A stretch of 64,000 nucleotides of DNA from Bacillus sp. FJAT-50079 (lineage in GTDB: Bacteria; Bacillota; Bacilli; Bacillales; Bacillaceae_C), in NCBI RefSeq assembly GCF_018343515.1, contig NZ_JAGYPD010000001.1, forward strand, positions 558,001-622,000. The letters run 5' to 3'. Below, one piece after another: positions 7,706 through 15,675 of this stretch. The first letter of the stretch is position 1, and each line of letters begins with the position of its first letter. The notes under the pieces are model-generated. The model was not told where the DNA came from and ran no database searches. It saw nothing but the letters and a program-made list of their open reading frames with translations. The position numbers were made by a program, and so were the translations under genes.

Positions 7706-9085
7706 ATGAACTCCCTCTCCGTTAAACAAGTACGAACCATTCTCTCCGGGAAATTAATCCAAGGATCTGATGACGTGATGATCCATCATGGTGCCTATCG
7801 CCTTAAACAAATTAAACATCCACATACGATCTTTTTCGCTCGGGCCAATATTGTAAATTGGGAACAGCTAAAAAATTTTTTTCCTCTCGTTCTTGTCACA
7901 AGTCGTGATTTCTCAGTTGATAATCAATTACGAGATCTAACAGTAATTAAAGTCGAGGATGTCGAAAAGGCCTATTGGCAATTTGTTCATTATTATCGTA
8001 GTCTATTCGATCTTCCGATTATTGCCATTACAGGTACTTCTGGTAAAACAACGACAAAAGAAATGATTCGCCATATTTTATCCTTTGATAAAACGATCAC
8101 GGCTACAAACAATACAAATAATTCGCGAACTGCTCATTTACAATATCTTCTTTCCATTGATCATGATACGGAGGCGGCCGTGATTGAAGCGGCTGTTGGT
8201 GCACCAGGCGATGTATTACGAGCAGGGGAATATTTCAAACCAACAATCGGAATTATCACCAATATCGGGGCACATCATTTAAATTACTGCAAAACTCCCG
8301 AGGCATATATTGCAGCGAAGGGAGAAATGATTGAGGCGCTTCACCATGAAGGCGTATTGATCATAAATGCGGATGATGTGAATAGTAAAAAATTAGATTT
8401 GACCAATTATCGTGGGCGAATTATTAAGGTAGGGACTAGTCAGGGATGTGATTTTAAAGCAGAAAACATCCATTACTGGCAAAACGGAATGAAATTTACT
8501 CTCGTGCATAAAAAGCAACAATATCCATTATTTGTTCCAGGCTTTGGAGGGCACCAAGTGTATAACGCACTTTCCACACTCGCGGCTGTCTACGAGGTTG
8601 GAATGAATATTCCTGAAGCAGCAAAACGATTAGCATCGTTTCAAAATCTGAATAAACATCTTCAAATGCATGAAGGGATCAATCAATCTACGATCTTAGA
8701 TGATACATGGAGCATTACAACGACTTCATTGGAAGCTGCTTTAAAGGTGATAAATGAGATTGGAAAAGATAAAAAGAAGATCGCGATATTAGGTACGTTA
8801 ACTGACTTAGGTTCTTGGGGCTATGTCATTCATGAAAAGGCCGGGGAAATTATTCACCGCATTGGTGTAGACGTACTCATTACCATCGGTATGCATGCAA
8901 AAATCATGGCGGATCAAGCAGTAAAGCTTGGCCTACAAGCAGAGGTTTATACGTTTCAAAATAGTACCCTCGTTTATAATCTTTTAGAGAGATTAACAGA
9001 TGAACATACGATTATCCTTATTAAAGGTGATATGTACAGTACACCAATTATCGAATTAGCAAGGAACATCCGTAAAAAACAATAA
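7706..9085 (+). CDS. MurF-like Mur ligase family protein (spore cluster copy 1)
   Basis: 459 residues. The start MNSLSVKQVRTIL is chosen because AAAGGAGG lies 12 bases before ATG 7706; an open frame continues to 7640 without a ribosome site. Domains run as in MurF: substrate-type N-domain (1-100), ATPase domain with GTSGKTTT (about 110), TNIGAHHLNY and AKGEMI, then a C-domain with LDDTWSITTTS and ILGTLTDLG. These ligases activate a carboxylate with ATP and attach an amino group. It is not part of a dcw or ddl-murF locus. Paralogous to 11121-12506 and to the C-half of 816-2990. I infer peptide or polyamide formation for the spore surface. Confidence 0.85.
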   Translation: MNSLSVKQVRTILSGKLIQGSDDVMIHHGAYRLKQIKHPHTIFFARANIVNWEQLKNFFPLVLVTSRDFSVDNQLRDLTVIKVEDVEKAYWQFVHYYRSLFDLPIIAITGTSGKTTTKEMIRHILSFDKTITATNNTNNSRTAHLQYLLSIDHDTEAAVIEAAVGAPGDVLRAGEYFKPTIGIITNIGAHHLNYCKTPEAYIAAKGEMIEALHHEGVLIINADDVNSKKLDLTNYRGRIIKVGTSQGCDFKAENIHYWQNGMKFTLVHKKQQYPLFVPGFGGHQVYNALSTLAAVYEVGMNIPEAAKRLASFQNLNKHLQMHEGINQSTILDDTWSITTTSLEAALKVINEIGKDKKKIAILGTLTDLGSWGYVIHEKAGEIIHRIGVDVLITIGMHAKIMADQAVKLGLQAEVYTFQNSTLVYNLLERLTDEHTIILIKGDMYSTPIIELARNIRKKQ

Positions 9086-9128
9086 CCCTCCCCTTTGGCG
9101 TAAAAGGGTTAGAGGGGCTGGATTTTTT
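9086..9128 (+). terminator. probable terminator after Mur ligase copy 1
   Basis: CCCTTT/AAAGGG (9091-9096 with 9103-9108), flanked by CCCTC and GAGGGG that can extend pairing, followed by TTTTTT at 9123-9128. Confidence 0.45.
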
Positions 9129-9195
9129 GTACAAGCCTACTTAAGAGAATTTTGCTACTACTAGGATGAATGCACGAGCAGAACTTGCCACCACT

Positions 9196-9204
9196 CATAT
9201 ATTA
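9196..9204 (+). promoter_or_regulatory. sigma-K-like -10 before 9235
   Basis: CATATATTA fits CATANNNTA and stands 30 bases before the ATG at 9235. No correctly spaced AC was found. Confidence 0.35.
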
Positions 9205-9234
9205 CTAGTAATTGAGAAGAAAGGAGGAACGTAT

Positions 9235-9675
9235 ATGGGTGTGATCTGCCCTTGCGGAGTATTCGTTGAGGCATTCGTTGAGAATCATAAAGTGAAATTT
9301 ATTTGCTTGCCAGAACGCATCACAGGAAATCTAGCATATTCAGCAGACATTTGCATCACTTCACCTGAAACATCGACATTTACAATGACATTCACTGATA
9401 CCGAAACTCCTAATGAAAATAACTTTACATTCGTTGCAAAGACATTTAGCTTGATCAAGTGTAGGAAAGTAGGACAAAACTGTGAAGTAACGGTCAGAGG
9501 AATCGGAATCGTGAATGGACGAAGATTTGCTTTTGAAGCTATTTTTATCGATGTTGCACAACAATTCGGAAAGGACATCATTCAAAAGTTTGTTATCGGC
9601 GGCTTTTTTGATCAAAACGGGGCTCTCGCTGTTCCTCAGGGCTCTATTAAGGCAGAAGGTTGCCAAGAAGCATAA
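9235..9675 (+). CDS. small Cys-containing spore-surface-type protein (146 aa)
   Basis: AAAGGAGG stands six bases before ATG 9235, so the shorter frame beginning MGVICPCGVFVEAF is used rather than the in-frame ATG at 9166. About seven Cys residues are spread over a beta-rich, Phe/Thr/Ile-rich sequence, with CPC at the start and GC near the end. No signal peptide. The composition resembles the 224-aa protein at 4147 and suits a disulphide-linked coat or appendage subunit; I do not recognise a family. It lies between a Mur ligase and the tandem ATP-grasp gene and has its own terminator. Confidence 0.72.
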   Translation: MGVICPCGVFVEAFVENHKVKFICLPERITGNLAYSADICITSPETSTFTMTFTDTETPNENNFTFVAKTFSLIKCRKVGQNCEVTVRGIGIVNGRRFAFEAIFIDVAQQFGKDIIQKFVIGGFFDQNGALAVPQGSIKAEGCQEA

Positions 9676-9685
9676 ATCTGATAGG

Positions 9686-9712
9686 ACTCTCGGGATATGA
9701 CCGGGAGTTTTA
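9686..9712 (+). terminator. terminator hairpin after 9235-9675
   Basis: ACTCTCGG/CCGGGAGT stem (8 bp with one G-T pair, 7-base loop) followed by TTTTATCTT. Because only 34 bases separate it from the next start, it may act as an attenuator rather than a full stop. Confidence 0.65.
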
Positions 9713-9746
9713 TCTTCTAGCTGACAATTGAAAGGAGATGAGATCA

Positions 9747-11057
9747 TTGAAAGCAAACTGGGGGCGAGTTAGTCTATATAAACAATTATGGAGTGAGGAG
9801 CTCCTACAAAAACATTTAGTAGAAACGGCGCTGTTCTCGAAGGAGGTCCTACTTTCATCGATTGAAAAATATAAATCCGTATTGATTAAGCCTGCATTCG
9901 GCTCCGGACAAATTTGTATTTCCTTAATAAATGGAATATATGCAATCCGCTCCTACCAAAACGCAATGACTACTGACAGTTTAGATGAAGCATATGAATA
10001 TATAGTCGAAAATGAAATTCATTGGAAATACGCCATTGTTCAACCATCGCTACTACATGCGGAGCTTTTTCCTAACCACTTTCCATATATTGCAACTGTC
10101 CATCGCGACTCCCCCTCCGCGGAGTGGGTCTTCATCCCTGAACCGAAAAAGAACCATCCCTCATTAGGAAAATTCATTTTTGAAAATTTTATACGGAAAT
10201 TGAAAAAGCTAGCGATCTTAACAGCTCAATCACTTGGCAACACATTCCCAAATTGCAATACAGTCGTGGTTGAAATGATTTACAATTTGCAAGGAGATAT
10301 TTGGATCCAAGACACAATCCTACATCCTCCCATTAGTAAATGGAGCCAATATCAGACGCTCGTTACGCAAGCCTCACTGCGCTCATACGTACCTCACACT
10401 GCCCTACTGACAAAAATATCGCTTCATGACTTTCTTGAAAAATATAAACGAGTGATTATTAAGCCTTGTTTAGGGCAAGAGGGAAAAGGAGTTGCTACTA
10501 TCTCCCTAACTTCTCATGGGTATGAACTGCATTCTGGGAGAAAAACATTAACGATGTCGACACTTGATGAAGCGTATCAATTTATTGAAAAAAACTACCT
10601 ATCTAAAAAATACTACCTTATTCAGAAATGGATTCCACTCATAACAATCGATGATTGTCCGATTGATGTCAGGGTTGTTACCCAAAAGCTCGATTCAATC
10701 TGGTATGTAACAGGGAAAATCGTGAAAGTCGCAAGTCAAGATTATATGATTACGAATGTCGCTCAAAAACTGTTAACGTTTGAAGATGCATTTCATCAAG
10801 CAAAACTTCCATATATGAACATCGATCGACTTGAAAACAAAATAAATCAAATGTGTATCGCAGCTTCACATACTCTTGAAAAAGAAAATCCAAACATTTC
10901 ACTCGTCGGCTTCGATATTGGCATGACAAGTGCAACGCACGTATTTATTATTGAAGGAAATTATACTCCTGAACTTTCTATGTTTAATTTATTGGACGAT
11001 AAAACGATGTATCGAGATATTTTAAACTTTAAAAAAAGAAGCTCTTCTCCCTTTTAG
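9747..11057 (+). CDS. tandem YheC/D-type ATP-grasp protein, first half degenerate
   Basis: 436 residues from TTG at 9747; the ATG at 9738 touches AAAGGAG and has no spacing. Two related halves are visible: residues about 1-205 (starting WGRVSLYKQL, with VLIKPAFGSGQ) and about 210-436 (with VIIKPCLGQEGKGV). The second half keeps the IDVRVV and EGNYTPE motifs needed for ATP and metal. The first half has lost both, since the matching positions read ATVHRDSP and IWIQDTIL. So this is a duplicated domain with one probable pseudo-enzyme half that may bind substrate or scaffold. YheC/D proteins are coat-associated. It precedes Mur ligase copy 2. Confidence 0.78.
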   Translation: MKANWGRVSLYKQLWSEELLQKHLVETALFSKEVLLSSIEKYKSVLIKPAFGSGQICISLINGIYAIRSYQNAMTTDSLDEAYEYIVENEIHWKYAIVQPSLLHAELFPNHFPYIATVHRDSPSAEWVFIPEPKKNHPSLGKFIFENFIRKLKKLAILTAQSLGNTFPNCNTVVVEMIYNLQGDIWIQDTILHPPISKWSQYQTLVTQASLRSYVPHTALLTKISLHDFLEKYKRVIIKPCLGQEGKGVATISLTSHGYELHSGRKTLTMSTLDEAYQFIEKNYLSKKYYLIQKWIPLITIDDCPIDVRVVTQKLDSIWYVTGKIVKVASQDYMITNVAQKLLTFEDAFHQAKLPYMNIDRLENKINQMCIAASHTLEKENPNISLVGFDIGMTSATHVFIIEGNYTPELSMFNLLDDKTMYRDILNFKKRSSSPF

Positions 11058-11067
11058 GATAACCCAT

Positions 11068-11095
11068 ACATTTACTACGCGTTTTTCATACGATA
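11068..11095 (+). promoter_or_regulatory. sigma-K-like promoter before Mur ligase copy 2
   Basis: AC (11068-11069), 17 bases, CATACGATA (11087-11095), an exact AC-N17-CATANNNTA match 25 bases before the TTG start. Confidence 0.55.
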
Positions 11096-11120
11096 GTTTA
11101 TGAAGAAAGGAGGAATTTGA

Positions 11121-12506
11121 TTGCAATCCTTGCTTGTAAAAGACATTCGCAAATTACTTGAAGGTAAATTAATTTCTGGTTCAGAGCAATGGTACGTAAA
11201 TCACGCCATTTATTATAAACGCCATGACTTAACAAAGCATAACACCCTTATATTTGTGAGCAAAGCCGATACGGTGAATTGGCATGAAATTGACCGGCTC
11301 GGACCCTCCCTTGTGATTACGAATATGGCTACCTCCGAATTACAAAAGGCAAAAGCAAATACAACCGTCGTGAAAGTGACGAGCCTTATTCAAGCTTATT
11401 GGACATTTATTCAATATTATCGTGAACTTTTTCATATTCCAATTGCAGCAATTACAGGAACATGCGGAAAAACAACGACAAAAGATATGATCAAACATAT
11501 GATGGAACAAGATCGAAACGTGCAAGCCTCTGTAAGCAGTAAAAATGAACCGCGCCAGTCATTGCCATACTTAACTGGGATTGATGAAAAGACGGATGCG
11601 GCTGTTTTTGAACTTGGATTAGGGAATACAGGTAACATTAAGCATCAATGTATGATCTACCAGCCAACAATCGGAATCATTACCAATATTGGTGTTCACC
11701 ATTTAGATGGATGTAAAAGTCTTGAAGGATACATTAAAGCAAAAGCTGAAATTATTGATGGAATCAAACAAGATGGGACATTAATTATTAACATGGATGA
11801 TGAAAATACGAAAAAGATTCCTTTACATCTTTTCAAAGGAAAAATCATTCACTTTGGGACAAATAAGAATTCAGATATAAGGGCTTCACATATTGCATTT
11901 GCAAACGGCGGCATGCGTTTCCGACTCCATTTTTCCAGTCGAATCTATCATGCTTTCGTACCTGGCTATGGTGAGCATCAAGTATATAATGCACTCGCTG
12001 CCCTAGCTGCTGTACACGAAATGGGAATGGATATCGGAAAGGCCATTCTTCGTCTCCGCACCTTCAAAAATATGGAGCGACATCTAGAATTTTCCGAGGG
12101 GATCGCTGGAAGTACGATCATCGATGACACATGGACGAACAATCCTACTTCTGTTGAGGCCGCGTTAAACGTACTTGATTCGATTGGGAAAGATAAAAAG
12201 GTCATCGTTATTTTAGGAGATATTAATCGATTAGGTAACTTTGAAAAAAAATATCATCGCGATATCGGAAGCATGGTTGCTGAAAGACAAATCCACACAC
12301 TGATCACAATTGGTAAAAAGGCTGAAGAAATCGCGAAGCAAGCGATACAAGATGGAGCAAAGGCAAATATCCATATGTTTCAGGATGTTTCTGGTATTAA
12401 AGAGCTTTTAGACCCGATTTTAGACAATCAGAGTATTGTTTTAATTAAAGGACCGATGTCTAGCCGATCGATGATCGAATTTGCCAGTAATTTGAAAGTA
12501 AAATAA
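11121..12506 (+). CDS. MurF-like Mur ligase family protein (spore cluster copy 2)
   Basis: 461 residues from TTG 11121, seven bases after AAAGGAGG. Same three-domain layout as copy 1: N-domain, P-loop GTCGKTTT (about 113), TNIGVHHLDG, AKAEII, then IIDDTWTNNPTS and ILGDINRLG. The copies are clearly homologous along their whole length, including VNWHEIDRLGP against VNWEQLKNFFP in the N-domain. Keeping two copies plus a fused third suggests successive ligation steps with different acceptors. Last gene of the spore-surface cluster, with a strong terminator behind it. Confidence 0.85.
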   Translation: MQSLLVKDIRKLLEGKLISGSEQWYVNHAIYYKRHDLTKHNTLIFVSKADTVNWHEIDRLGPSLVITNMATSELQKAKANTTVVKVTSLIQAYWTFIQYYRELFHIPIAAITGTCGKTTTKDMIKHMMEQDRNVQASVSSKNEPRQSLPYLTGIDEKTDAAVFELGLGNTGNIKHQCMIYQPTIGIITNIGVHHLDGCKSLEGYIKAKAEIIDGIKQDGTLIINMDDENTKKIPLHLFKGKIIHFGTNKNSDIRASHIAFANGGMRFRLHFSSRIYHAFVPGYGEHQVYNALAALAAVHEMGMDIGKAILRLRTFKNMERHLEFSEGIAGSTIIDDTWTNNPTSVEAALNVLDSIGKDKKVIVILGDINRLGNFEKKYHRDIGSMVAERQIHTLITIGKKAEEIAKQAIQDGAKANIHMFQDVSGIKELLDPILDNQSIVLIKGPMSSRSMIEFASNLKVK

Positions 12507-12540
12507 TAAAAGAAGCATTCGCTATTGAATGCTTCTTTTA
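12507..12540 (+). terminator. terminator of the spore-surface cluster
   Basis: 14-bp perfect stem, core AGAAGCATTC/GAATGCTTCT, 6-base loop, ending in a TTTTA run. Confidence 0.85.
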
Positions 12541-12703
12541 ATTATTGATTACGCCTCAGTTTCATTGCGCCCAGATTTTTCTTGCTTGTGCCCGCTTGAG
12601 GCGCTGCACTTAGGTTGCCTTCCTAGACTGTGACACCCAATTGATTTAGGAGGGAGTTTGAAAGACAATGAGGCATTCCCCATAGTGCTTTTGCTAATTC
12701 GTG

Positions 12704-14059
12704 TTAAAGGACACGACGAGCTGTCACATAATTGCTTTTAGCCCAAGCGGAGTCTAAACTCTGTTTCACAACTTCCCCCGTAGTAGATAAGGAAATAAAT
12801 TGATTGGCACCGATGTAAATCCCTGTTTGCGTAATATTTACACCTTTATTATCTGTTGAGAAGAAGAGCAGATCGCCCTTTTGCAAACTCGCCTTTTGAA
12901 CTACTTTGCCGACCTGTGCTTGTCTACTTGCAAGCTTATCCTTTAGATCGATCCCTTGCTTCTTATACACATAATATGTAAATCCCGCCCCTGTGAATGT
13001 GAGTGATTTTTCATCGTATGTGTAACCGAATTTCGCTTTTCCGATTAAGCTAGAAGCAAATGTAACAAGTCCATCAGACACAGCGGTACCTGAATTAGAT
13101 TGTTCATTTGTTGTAGGCGGAGTGATTGTTGGCGCTGCGTTTTCTGTAAACACTCGCTTTGCCGTTAAATAGCGTTGATCATAATAATCGACAAATAACA
13201 CTCTCGTCTGAACCCCGCTCGATGTCGGAATAATGATTCTGTGTTCACCTGCGTAAATCCCGACCAAACCAGGCGTTTTTGAGCCCACCGAAGTACTAAA
13301 GAAAACCAAATCACCTTTCTTTAAATTCGCTCGTGATACAGTCGTACCTTTTTTCATTTGCTCGCTTAAATTCGTCGTTCCTAAATTTACGCCATTTTGT
13401 TTATAAATATAATTAACGAAGCCTGCTCCTGTAAATTTCATTGCCTTTTCATCATTTACATTGCCCATCGTCACCTTATTCATTACATCATAAGAAAGTC
13501 CGACAATGTTATCTCCCTTTGTTGCTGGATTTGATGGAAGTAAGCTAGGCAATACTCTCCGGGCTGTAATGTAATTGTCTTTATAATAAGGCTTACTATC
13601 TAAGTCAGTAATGACAATATTTTGTTGCGGGTCAGCCATATGAATTACCTTATTATCACCAATATACATAGCAACATGGTTCGGAACCTTTCCACCTCTG
13701 CTATCAAAGAATAATAGATCACCTTTTTGCAATTGGTTTCTAGCAACTGGCGTACCTTGCTGCATCATATAATCTTCGTTATACGTCGCAAGATCCACAC
13801 CATTTTTTTCAAATATATACATTATAAATGTTGCACATGAAAATTTATATGGAGCTGTTGGTTTGTATTCCGTATTGCTATATGTCGCTTTGCCAATTAA
13901 GCTTTTCGCCGTTTGGATTAATTGATCAGCTTTAGCCTCAACGATTTGTTGATCTGTTTGTCCCGCCGCTAACACCTCATTTGCTATTGGTAGTGGAACA
14001 GTAAAGGAACTTAATCCGATTGTAATCGCTAATGTTGTCGTTAAAAAAGGTCTTTTCAT
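12704..14059 (-). CDS. secreted protein with three NlpC/P60 repeats, only the first catalytic
   Basis: 451 residues. A Sec signal peptide (about 1-31, ending VLA-AG) shows export. Three NlpC/P60 modules follow, at about 40-165, 180-300 and 325-451. Module 1 keeps the Cys-His-His set: C75 (KFSCATF), H128 (VPNHVAMYIG) and H140. In modules 2 and 3 the Cys is replaced by Gly (KFTGAGF, TFTGAGF) and the His positions read TPGLVGIY and ITQTGIYIG, so they are probably inactive binding modules. NlpC/P60 enzymes cut D-Glu to diamino-acid bonds in cell-wall peptides. SD GGAGG precedes the ATG. Not obviously in an operon. It may act on peptidoglycan or on a gamma-linked polymer. Confidence 0.88.
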   Translation of the reverse strand: MKRPFLTTTLAITIGLSSFTVPLPIANEVLAAGQTDQQIVEAKADQLIQTAKSLIGKATYSNTEYKPTAPYKFSCATFIMYIFEKNGVDLATYNEDYMMQQGTPVARNQLQKGDLLFFDSRGGKVPNHVAMYIGDNKVIHMADPQQNIVITDLDSKPYYKDNYITARRVLPSLLPSNPATKGDNIVGLSYDVMNKVTMGNVNDEKAMKFTGAGFVNYIYKQNGVNLGTTNLSEQMKKGTTVSRANLKKGDLVFFSTSVGSKTPGLVGIYAGEHRIIIPTSSGVQTRVLFVDYYDQRYLTAKRVFTENAAPTITPPTTNEQSNSGTAVSDGLVTFASSLIGKAKFGYTYDEKSLTFTGAGFTYYVYKKQGIDLKDKLASRQAQVGKVVQKASLQKGDLLFFSTDNKGVNITQTGIYIGANQFISLSTTGEVVKQSLDSAWAKSNYVTARRVL

Positions 14060-14382
14060 CGTTTACCTCCGAAATCTAGTATGTATTTTCGCATTCATCG
14101 TAACATATAAAAGCGGAGGATTTTTTGGAAAAATAAACCACATGATGGCGAAGCATTGTGAATACTGAACTTATCCAAGCTCTTTACAGTTTAATTACAA
14201 GTATATCGGAATCATTGCAATCCTCTTTTCAAACTTAGAAATTGCATCATTAAGAGATACATAATGAAGATAAACATATGGGATTCCCCATTAATAATGG
14301 ACAGAATGTAATTTGGGAGGGTAATAGGAATATCCATCTTTACGAAAGCATGTTGGTGCTTGCTTTTAAGCACTCACTAGGA
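14060..14382. other. intergenic region upstream of the NlpC/P60 gene
   Basis: About 320 A+T-rich bases between the NlpC/P60 start and the tandem repeats. Apart from the ribosome site, no reading frame with an initiation signal, hairpin or recognisable promoter stands out. Confidence 0.5.
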
Positions 14383-14588
14383 TTTACAAGCCACTCCCGC
14401 TAATTTACAAGCCACTCCCCTAATTTACAAGCCACTTCCCCTAATTTACGAGCCACTCCCGCTAATTTACAAGCCACTTCCCCTAATTTACGAGCCACTC
14501 CCCTAACTTACGAGCCACTCCCCTAATTTACAAGCCACTCCCGCTAATTTACAAGCCACTCCCCCTAATTTACGAGCCACTCCCCTAA
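14383..14588. repeat. tandem array of ten 20-21-bp units
   Basis: Ten head-to-tail units of consensus TTTACRAGCCACTYCCSCTAA with no spacers, plus a decayed eleventh (TTTTACGGGTCA). Unit lengths are 21,20,21,21,21,20,20,21,21,20, so no reading frame is kept and the array is not coding. Variation is confined to A/G at position 6, C/T at 13 and the C/G run near the end. It lies between the NlpC/P60 gene and the 3' end of the isomerase gene. Confidence 0.9.
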
Positions 14589-14686
14589 TTTTACGGGTCA
14601 TAAGTACTTACTAAACCCAACTAAATGAAAAAATTGTCCCTCACACAAAGTACGAAGGACAACAAAATGTTTGTTATTCATTTCCC

Positions 14687-15655
14687 TTACGCCCACCACA
14701 TATCGGCAGGCTGTTCTTTAATAAGCACTGTCTGTAAATTGCTAACTGCACGTTGGAAGCCTTCTTCGATCGACATGATCGGATCTTCATGCTCGATGCT
14801 GACGACAAAATCGTAGCCGAATGTTCGGAGAGCGCTCATCATATCTGACCATTCTTTTAAATCATGGCCACAACCGACCGAGCGGAAGTTCCATGCGCGC
14901 GTCTTTACTTCACCGTACGGCTGCATATCCGTCAATCCATACATATTAACATTTTCTTGATCAATAAACGTATCTTTCGCATGAAAATGATGGATTGCAT
15001 TCTCTTTGCCAAGGATTTTGATGGCAGCTACCGGATCGATGCCTTGCCACCACATATGACTTGGATCAAAGTTTGCACCAACTGCTTCGCATGTTAATTC
15101 TCTTAGTTTCAGCATCGTGTGCGGTGTATGAACTAAAAAGCCCCCGTGCAATTCAATCCCTACTTTTACTCGGTGATCTTGGGCAAATTGTCCCCACTCT
15201 CTCCAATAAGGAACAAGCTTTTCTTCCCATTGCCATTTCAATATATCACTGTAATCATTGGGCCATGGTGCGACTGGCCAATTCGGATATTTTGCCCCTT
15301 CATGGTCTCCAGGTGTACCTGAGAATGTGTTTACGACTGGAACATTCATCATCTCTGCTAGTTTAACCGTTTTAACAAATGTATCATGGGATATTTTAGC
15401 AAACTCTTTATCTGGCGTAAGCGGATTGCCATGACAGCTAAACGCACTAATCGTTAAACCGCGAGATTCTATTTGCTTCATATACTCTTTGCGCTTCGCT
15501 TCACTTTCTAACAAACCATCAAGATCACAATGAGCGTTGCCTGGATAATTACCTGTGCCAATTTCTACGGCATCAAGCCCAGATGCCTGAACGTAATCAA
15601 GCATTTCTTCAAAAGATTTATCTGCAAATAAAACAGTAAATACTCCTAGTTTCAT
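14687..15655 (-). CDS. sugar phosphate isomerase/epimerase-type TIM-barrel protein
   Basis: 322 residues of the xylose-isomerase-like TIM barrel (AP endonuclease 2/IolE/IolI superfamily). It starts MKLGVFTVLF; ATG 15655 is preferred over the GTG at 15667. Metal-site candidates include AVEIGTG (about 33), the HGGF segment, NFDPSHMWWQG, HHFHAKD and VSIEHEDP at the end. Such proteins isomerise, epimerise or cleave keto sugars. It is the last gene of a seven-gene minus-strand run with Gfo/Idh/MocA dehydrogenases and ThuA proteins, which fits sugar oxidation followed by enolate chemistry. Exact substrate unknown. Confidence 0.82.
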   Translation of the reverse strand: MKLGVFTVLFADKSFEEMLDYVQASGLDAVEIGTGNYPGNAHCDLDGLLESEAKRKEYMKQIESRGLTISAFSCHGNPLTPDKEFAKISHDTFVKTVKLAEMMNVPVVNTFSGTPGDHEGAKYPNWPVAPWPNDYSDILKWQWEEKLVPYWREWGQFAQDHRVKVGIELHGGFLVHTPHTMLKLRELTCEAVGANFDPSHMWWQGIDPVAAIKILGKENAIHHFHAKDTFIDQENVNMYGLTDMQPYGEVKTRAWNFRSVGCGHDLKEWSDMMSALRTFGYDFVVSIEHEDPIMSIEEGFQRAVSNLQTVLIKEQPADMWWA

Positions 15656-15675
15656 ATCGTTCCACACCCATTTCT

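Noticed and set aside
9166-9234. Longer N-terminus for the 146-aa Cys-containing protein
   Set aside because: AAAGGAGG lies just before ATG 9235, inside the longer frame, so the upstream ATG is unlikely.
12651-12734. 27-codon frame from TTG after AGGAGGG
   Set aside because: Spacing is only four bases, it runs into the NlpC/P60 gene on the opposite strand and has no visible feature.
14383-14588. CRISPR array
   Set aside because: Units are directly adjacent with no unique spacers, and no cas genes are nearby.
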